Shown here in pieces: positions 58,547 through 64,000 of a stretch of DNA of 64,000 nt; within the stretch, counting starts at the first letter, position 1, and the number at the start of each line of letters is the position of its first letter. A model generated the notes under the pieces. It ran no database searches. It worked only from the letters and a program-made list of their open reading frames with translations, and was not told the origin of the DNA. Both the position numbers and the translations under genes were made by a program. Location of the stretch: positions 1-64,000 of the forward strand of contig DF242516.1 of the NCBI GenBank assembly GCA_000507305.1, written 5' to 3'. Origin of the DNA: Breviolum minutum Mf 1.05b.01 (Eukaryota > Sar > Dinophyceae > Suessiales > Symbiodiniaceae).

Positions 58547-59340
58547 ATGTTTTCCAAATCAAAACGGTTTGGAGAAAACATCCATGGAGCAAGCGGCCCA
58601 GGGCCGGCTGCGTACAAGATAAAGCGTCTGTTTGATGATGCTGGGGCCCAGCAGCCAAGGCAGAGGGCCAGAAAGCCACAGGTTTTGCCCATGCTTCTGG
58701 GGAAGAAGCCATCCATGGTTCTTTGCAAGAAGCCACCGTGCAAAGAACCTCCCAAGATCGAACCACAAAATCACCCGGCCAACGACTGCAATGACTGGTG
58801 CGGAATCTTTGAGTGCAAGGGTCGGCTTGCCAACGGTGCAACAGGGATGATTTTTTTCGGCACCCTGAAAGTACAAGAGACGCCAGTCGCCTTGAAACGA
58901 ATCTCGTTTCAACGCGACTGGCGAACTTGAATCCAAACTCTGATGAGAAGATGGTGCATGATTTTTTTTTTTTCGGGAGTTCAAGATCATGAACATGTGC
59001 AAGCATCCCAACATTGCGACAGTGTTTTCGGCTTCTGGAGTTACTGGGCAAAAGGATGGACCAATCAACGACGGAGCAAGCCATTGACAATGACTGCATC
59101 CTCGCAGCGTTCAACAATGCCATAACAATGCCGCAGCTGCGGTGCAGTATTTGCACTCGGTGAAAATTGCACAGATGTCACGATGTGCAATTTTGACGGA
59201 GTGCAAGTACTGAACTGCAGCTGCGGCATTGCTACCATCAGCTTCACCGATATTCGTGGGAAGTACTCGCCGCATCCCGACCAGGACTTGCAGCAGGCTG
59301 GGTTGCAACTTTCTGGCCAATCATGGAATGGATGAGGAAC
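58547..59340 (+). pseudogene. Decayed second copy of the kinase gene
   Basis: The first 300 bp match copy 1 closely from ATG 58547 through GASGPGPAAYKIKRLFD and KPPCKEPPKIEPQN. Then damage appears. The glycine loop is GRLANGATGMIFFG (GEG replaced by ANG). The beta-3 lysine (VALKRI) is followed within ten codons by a stop at about 58930. A run of T near 58962-58971 and further indels break the frame through the alpha-C region, where HPNIATVFSA is still recognisable. The catalytic segment has been replaced by an inverted duplication (59126-59231). Only scraps of the C-lobe remain before the shared 3' flank. No full kinase can be read. Confidence 0.85.
59126..59231. repeat. 48-bp inverted repeat inside the kinase pseudogene
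   Basis: Left arm 59126-59173 and right arm 59184-59231 are reverse complements at about 43 of 48 positions, with a 10-nt loop. Both derive from the kinase segment that encodes AAAAVQYLHSV.IA. The right arm plus loop read on the minus strand give QYLHSVKIAHRDI, so the inverted copy even includes catalytic-loop residues lost from the plus strand. Confidence 0.9.
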
Positions 59341-60356
59341 CCTACCAGTTCCCAAAGAAACCACACAAATCACACAAATCACATCCATCCCACCCATTAA
59401 GCCATTGCCATCCTGCATTGATGGGATGATACAGTGCACCATTGTTGCAGTGTAAATCTTCTAGGTATGACGCACATTGCATGCCTTCCACCCGACCCTA
59501 CGGTACATGTTGCATCATGATTGCAAAGATATATGGCAGAAGGGGGATACTTGAGATAACCATGGCTATGATACTGCTTGTATCGTCAATCAGATAACAG
59601 TAGGTAGCTGGATTGGATTCGATTTCATGACCAGCAGATATTAATTTTTGAACCAATACCCGCTACTGCACGCTGTACAAGTTTGACGAAGTCTATATGT
59701 GTTCACCGTCTTTTTTCCCAAGATCTCCATAGAAAGATCTGAATTGTCCTGACTTGTTAGTGAAGCCGTGGTGTGCCTCTTTTTTCTCGAAACAAATCGT
59801 TTGGATTGGTTCCAAGCTATGTTTTTTTTTTTGAATTTGTTGACATCATTTTGGTATGACTTCTTTCATTTTTCATCTTGCAAGTCTTTGATAGGCGCTG
59901 GAAGATGCCCAAGCTGCAGGTGTTCCATGATGTTTGTGGGCAGATTCTGAGCAGGTTTGCAATTTTTTGTAAGTAGTTGACACCATGTATCCTCAAAGCT
60001 TTCGACGTGAAGGAAATCACCACATGGTTTTGATTTTCCATGTTTATTTTTCCTGAAAAGTGTCCATGTGGTAAGTCAACCACTCTTTTGCAACCATTTC
60101 CATGCCGAAAGAGGTGGATGCCGCGTGATGCCACGTTTGACCAGCTCCACCCCCGCAATCTCAGGGGTTTCTTGGACTTTGCAGAAAAAACGCGGCATTT
60201 TTTGGATGAACCGGGGAACCTGCTGGGGAAAGGTGTTGGATGATGGTTGGATTGATGTTGGATGCCTCAGATAAGAAACTTTCGTGGCTTTCTTCTGAAA
60301 GCTGGCTCAGCTCAAAATTTGAACATTCCGGTGACGCACTTGTGCCATCCCCTGGC

Positions 60357-61004
60357 ATGAATCAGTCTTTTGTGTACCACGCCAAGAATCCTGTGTGTGC
60401 AAGGGCAAAAAATGATCAAAGAATCATTCGTCCCAGGATTATGGATGGAAGGGCCATGACCAAGCAGCAGCTCCGCTTGGAAGAGCTTGCAGAGGAGGGA
60501 CGCCAATGGGCTAAACATCCAGAACTAAAGCCCAAGCCAAGACCGGAAGGTCGAGGCATGGCATTTGCAATGGCTCATTTGGATGAACTGCTTGAAAAGG
60601 GTAAACTGCAAAAGCAGGCTCGTGAAGTTGCAAGTCCACAACAGTCCGATGAGGTCTTCCATGATGCTGTTGATCCGATTGACAATGAGGAGAGCATTTG
60701 GATGGATACACAGGAGTCCACAGAGAGCGAGCTGACTGCAGAGGATGGTCCGCTGCCTGAAGTCATGGAGACTGCAGAGGATGGTCCGCTGCCTGAAGTC
60801 ATGGAGACTGCAAAGAATGGTCCGCTGCCTGAAGTCATGGAGACTGCAGAGAATGGTCCGCTGCCTGCTGTCGCAGAAAGCTTTCTTGGAGGAGTTCAGC
60901 AGAGCCAGAATCCTGTTACGGAGGTAGAGGCAGAACGTGAAGACTTCTCGACGTGGTCTTTTCTAAGGGCTGCTGGGCTTGTTTGTGGCTGTTGGGGTCG
61001 ATGA
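60357..61004 (+). CDS. Hypothetical protein with 12-residue repeats, copy A (215 codons)
   Basis: I chose ATG 60357 because it is the first methionine kept in both copies; in copy A the frame is open back to 60240. The protein starts MNQSFVYHAKNPVCARAKND, followed by a charged helical region (MTKQQLRLEELAEEGRQWAK and AHLDELLEKGKLQKQAREV), an acidic middle, about 3.5 repeats of AEDGPLPEVMET, and a tail FSTWSFLRAAGLVCGCWGR. No signal peptide or catalytic motif is seen, and I recognise no family. Most differences from copy B are single substitutions and the frame is kept, so both may be expressed. The second ORF follows 135 bp downstream. Confidence 0.6.
   Translation: MNQSFVYHAKNPVCARAKNDQRIIRPRIMDGRAMTKQQLRLEELAEEGRQWAKHPELKPKPRPEGRGMAFAMAHLDELLEKGKLQKQAREVASPQQSDEVFHDAVDPIDNEESIWMDTQESTESELTAEDGPLPEVMETAEDGPLPEVMETAKNGPLPEVMETAENGPLPAVAESFLGGVQQSQNPVTEVEAEREDFSTWSFLRAAGLVCGCWGR
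60735..60868 (+). repeat. 36-bp coding minisatellite, copy A
   Basis: Units begin at 60735, 60771, 60807 and 60843 (partial), encoding T(A)(E/K)(D/N)GPLPEVME. Unit differences are shared with copy B, so the array predates the 2.17-kb duplication. Confidence 0.9.
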
Positions 61005-61138
61005 TCCTGCACTTGGAGCACAGTAGTTGTTGGAACTGTGGCGCAGCAGATTGACAGATGATATTCGTGATGATTGAAATCCTTGAGAATATATAATGCG
61101 TTGAAGACCCAGCGCCAAAATTGCGCTTGAGTGTCCAA

Positions 61139-61743
61139 ATGGCATTGACGCGAACTGAGAGAAAAGAAGTTGAGTCGATGGTAATTCATCAAGTCCAAAC
61201 CATCATGATTTGGATTCTGCAACAGAGCACTGTTTCTGAGAAGCTTTATGTTAAGCACACCTTTGGGCAATCTTTCTTTCTTAAGGAAGTGCTTCGTGGC
61301 AGCGACTTCGGCATCAATGCTTCATATTTCCAGGATTTGTTCAGCCAGGCTCACAGAGTGGTGCCTGAGTTTAGACTCAAGCTGAAGGTGTTACACATGT
61401 CACACCACGAAGCCTGGAAGCAAATGAGATTTTGCCTCAGGTCCAACGATGCTTGCAAACCTCTTGCAAACCTCTTGCTGATCACAGCAGTGTTCTGTGC
61501 AATGCTTTTGTTTCGAACAAGTAAGGCTGGGTATCTTCGCGTTTTTTTTAAGACCAAGACTCAGAGGTTTTTTTTGCAGGCGATTTTTGGTTCAATGTCC
61601 AAACGTGTCACCGGGATCTCATCATGCACTACGAGGCTCAGCTTTGGAATTTTGAGCGTGTGGACTTTTGGGTTCAGAATCGCAGAAACAAAACAACTCG
61701 CCCACTGCGGAACTCAGGATATGCTGTGGCATGTGGTTATTGA
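61139..61743 (+). CDS. Hypothetical two-exon gene, copy A
   Basis: ATG 61139 (MALTRTERKEVESMVIHQV) is conserved in both copies. Exon 1 continues through KHTFGQSFFLKEVLRGSDFG and FSQAHRVVPEFRLKLKVLHM to a consensus donor, AACAA|GTAAGG, at 61521. A 59-bp intron ends in a T-rich tract and TTTGCAG|G at 61579. Exon 2 gives DFWFNVQTCHRDLIMHYE, then NFERVDFWVQNRRNKTTRPL, and ends GYAVACGY with a stop at 61741-61743. With the copy-A 11-bp duplication the two exons join in frame (RTS|DFWF). No family is recognised. ORF 60357-61004 upstream could belong to the same gene. Confidence 0.5.
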
Positions 61744-62275
61744 ATGTTATTGATAATATGGTTGACCGGACCAAAAAAACACAGTTTTCCTCAAAGTTTC
61801 ACTGTCGGCAGCTGCTGGTGTCATGGTAGACATGTTTTACTACGCGCCTTTGGCAGGGGCTGCAATCTCAGGCATAAGTGGATGGATAGAAAAGGCTTGG
61901 GAAAATGAACCAGCAACACTGTGGCATTAGTAACTTAGCATATAAAAGCAAATATATGATACAGTCAACATGTGAGGGATAACGAATCGGACATGACTGC
62001 TTTGAAAATTTCTTGCCAACTGCCTGCTGTTTCAGGTGGTTTTGCTACTCTTGGGTGCGTGCAGCGAAGGTGCCGATATTGGGATCATGAACCCTCCAAG
62101 CTTCTCTGAGTCCTATAAGTTGCTTACAAGATCAGTTTTAGGTACCAATTCAAAACGAACTCGAGTTGAAACATATTCTAAGAGGCTCTCACTTATGATT
62201 CATATCAGATTTTTATACATCTTTCCCAACAAACCTTGGGTGATTGGAGGTGGTGGTCCTCTTTTGCCGCGAGAT
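61744..62275. other. Spacer between the two tandem copies
   Basis: Contains the 3' flank of copy A (a CTGTCGGCAGCTGCTGGTGT word is shared with copy B near 63955) and about 330 bp of unique sequence. No gene seen. Confidence 0.4.
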
Positions 62276-62524
62276 GCCACGTTTGACCAGCTTCACTCCC
62301 GCAATCTCAGGGTTTCTTGGACTTTGCCGAAAAAACCGCGGCATTTTTTGGATGAAACGGGGAACCTGCTGGGGAAAGGGGTTGGATGATGGCTGGATTG
62401 ATGTTGGATGATAGTTGGATTGATGTTGGATGCCTCAGATAAGAACCGTTCGTGGCTTTCTTCTGAAAGCTGACTCGGCTCAAAATTTGAACATTCCGGT
62501 GACGCACCCGTGCCACCCCGTGGC

Positions 62525-63172
62525 ATGAATCATTCTTTTGTGTACCACGCCAAGAATCCGGTGTGTGCGAGGGCAAAAAATGATCAAAGAATCATTCGTC
62601 CCAGGATTATGGATGGAAGGGCCATGACCAAGCAACAGCTCCGCTTGGAAGAGCTTGCAGAGCAGGGACGTCAATGGGCTAAACATCCAGAACTAAAGCC
62701 CAAGCCAAGACCGGAAGGTCGAGGAATGGCATCTGCAATGGCACATTTGGATGAACTGCTTGAAAAGGGTAAACTGCAAAAGCAGGCTCGTGAAGTTGCA
62801 AGTCCACAACAGTCCGATGAGGTCTTCCATGATGCTGTTGATCCGATTGACAATGAGGAGAGCATTTGGATGGATACACAGGAGTCCACAGAGAGCGAGC
62901 TGACTGCAGAGGATGGTCCGCTGCCTGAAGTCATGGAGACTGCAGAGGATGGTCCGCTGCCTGAAGTCGTGGAGACTGCAAAGAATGGTCCGCTGCCTGA
63001 AGTCATGGAGACTGCAGAGAATGGTCCGCTGCCTGCTGTCGCAGAAAGCTTTCTTGGAGGAGTTCAGCAGAACCAGAATCCTGTTACGGAGGTAGAGGCA
63101 GAACGTGAAAACTTCTCGATGTGGTCTTTTCTAAGGGCTGCCGGGCTTGTTTATGGCTGTTGGGGTCGATGA
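62525..63172 (+). CDS. Hypothetical protein with 12-residue repeats, copy B (215 codons)
   Basis: Near-identical to the 60357-61004 protein and of the same length. It starts MNHSFVYHAKNPVCARAKND and ends FLRAAGLVYGCWGR. Visible changes include Q to H near the start, E to Q in LEELAEQGRQ, F to S in MASAMAHL, M to V in one repeat, and S to N in GGVQQNQNP. Keeping the frame while substitutions gather suggests the ORF is translated, though the copies may simply be too young to have decayed. Function unknown. Confidence 0.6.
   Translation: MNHSFVYHAKNPVCARAKNDQRIIRPRIMDGRAMTKQQLRLEELAEQGRQWAKHPELKPKPRPEGRGMASAMAHLDELLEKGKLQKQAREVASPQQSDEVFHDAVDPIDNEESIWMDTQESTESELTAEDGPLPEVMETAEDGPLPEVVETAKNGPLPEVMETAENGPLPAVAESFLGGVQQNQNPVTEVEAERENFSMWSFLRAAGLVYGCWGR
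62903..63036 (+). repeat. 36-bp coding minisatellite, copy B
   Basis: Same unit number and order as in copy A (starts 62903, 62939, 62975, 63011). Confidence 0.9.
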
Positions 63173-63314
63173 TCCTGCAATATCCTGCACTTGGAGCACA
63201 GTAATTGTTGGAACTGTGGCGCAACAGATTGACAGATCGATTTTCTGATTGAAATCCTTGAACATAAAAATAAAGCGTTGATAGACCCAGCCAAAATTGC
63301 GCTTGAGTGTCCAA

Positions 63315-63909
63315 ATGGCATTGACGCGAACTGAGAGAAAAGAAGTTGAGTCGATGGTAATTCATCAAGTCCAAACCATCATGATTTGGATTCTGCAACA
63401 GAGCACTTTTTCTGAGAAGCCTTGTGTTAAGCACACCTTTGGGCAATCTTTCTTTCTTAAGGAAGTGCTTCGTGGCAGCGACTTCGGCATCAATGCTTCA
63501 TATTTCCAGGATTTGTTCAGCCAGGCTCACAGAGTGGTGCCTGAGTTTAGACTCAAACTGAAGGTGTTATACATGTCACACCACGAAGCCTGGAAGCAAA
63601 TGAGATTTTGCCTCAGGTCCAACGATGCTTGCAAACCTCTTGCTGATCACAGCAGTGTTCTGTGCATTGCTTTTGTTTCGAACAAGTAAGGCTGGGTATC
63701 TTCGCGTTTTTTTTTAAGACCAAGACTCAGAGTTTTTTTTTGCAGGCGATTTTTGGTTCAATGTCCAAACGTGTCACCGGGATCTCATCATGCACTATGA
63801 GACTCAGCTTCGGAATTTTGAGCGTGTAGATTTTTGGATTCAGAATCGCAGAAACAAAAAAACTCGCCCACTGCGGAACTCAGGATATGCTGTGGCATGT
63901 GGTAATTGA
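63315..63909 (+). CDS. Hypothetical two-exon gene, copy B, possibly frameshifted
   Basis: Starts MALTRTERKEVESMVIHQV as in copy A. It lacks the 11-bp duplication, so exon 1 ends CKPLADHSSVLCIAFVSNK in a different frame and meets a stop (TAA at 63687-63689) if the same donor is not used. If spliced at the same sites, the join to exon 2 (DFWFNVQTCHRDLIMHYE, then a stop at 63907-63909) would be out of frame. Either copy B is a pseudogene, or the true exon border differs from the one I assumed and copy A is the damaged one. It reaches to within 100 bp of the window end. Confidence 0.4.
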
Positions 63910-64000
63910 TATGGTTGACCAGGCCGAAAGCCGCAAAGTTTCCTTCAAAGTTTCACTGTCGGCAGCTGCTGGTGTCATGGAGGTCGGCGGAGAGGTCCAT

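Larger units (their letters stand above)
55501..60130 (+). repeat. Tandem segmental duplication carrying the kinase gene (two copies)
   Basis: TTCCGCATTGTGAT and the following GTTGATC word recur at 55501 and 58491. The kinase start recurs at 55691 and 58547. The 3' flank TGATAGGCGCTGGAAGATGC recurs at about 57049 and 59889, and matching sequence follows up to GTAAGTCAACCACTCTTTTG. The copies are 2.84-2.99 kb apart, differing by small indels. Copy 1 is intact; copy 2 is decayed. Confidence 0.85.
60130..64000 (+). repeat. Tandem duplication, period about 2.15-2.18 kb, two copies
   Basis: GCCACGTTTGACCAGC starts copy A at 60130 and copy B at 62276. The conserved ORF starts lie at 60357 and 62525, the second ORF starts at 61139 and 63315. 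Identity is very high (a few per cent differences by eye), so the event is recent. Copy B continues to the window edge. Short differences include an 11-bp duplication in copy A (61453-61474) and an extra ATGTTGGATGATAG-type 24-bp unit near 62400 in copy B. Confidence 0.9.

Overview
The window looks like nuclear DNA of a dinoflagellate, most likely a Symbiodiniaceae-type genome. This rests on three things seen in the sequence. (1) Reconstructable introns often use GC (possibly also GA) instead of GT as the 5' splice site, and most exons resume with G after the acceptor AG. (2) Genes run in long same-strand blocks. (3) There is a retroelement with several small 5' ORFs of a kind common in dinoflagellates. 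I saw no rRNA, tRNA, CRISPR array or spliced-leader sequence.

From 1 to about 53.6 kb every gene I can support lies on the minus strand. Right to left within this block: a DIRS-like retroelement (46.98-53.64 kb); an unrecognised multi-exon gene or genes (42.5-46.8 kb); an EF-hand plus WD40-repeat gene resembling the WDR49/WDR64 family, cut into very small exons (31.0-41.9 kb); scattered exons of unrecognised genes (17.7-29.0 kb), interrupted by a 1.44-kb AT-rich element with long terminal inverted repeats (21.67-23.11 kb); a J-domain gene with cysteine-bearing exons upstream (10.1-12.3 kb); an unrecognised gene (8.7-9.8 kb); a complete ABC-C (MRP-type) transporter (1.37-8.29 kb); and one myosin motor exon at the left edge.

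From 55.7 kb to the end everything is on the plus strand and recently duplicated. A protein-kinase gene (55.69-56.85 kb) is followed by a decayed second copy (58.55-59.34 kb) that carries an inverted duplication of its own catalytic-loop segment. Two tandem copies of a roughly 2.17-kb unit follow, each with two ORFs of unknown function; the first ORF contains a 12-residue repeat. The divergent strand switch (53.6-55.7 kb) holds an AT-rich pentanucleotide array.

The most striking system is the retroelement. It has two small ORFs and a gag-like ORF, chained by TGA-N4-ATG junctions. A canonical -1 frameshift heptamer then leads into a Pol carrying reverse transcriptase, RNase H and a cytosine-5-methyltransferase-like domain, followed by an NPGP (2A-core) motif. 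The element is cut at an N base where the recombinase should begin. Intron-exon structures were inferred by eye from reading frame and splice signals, so exon edges are approximate unless stated.
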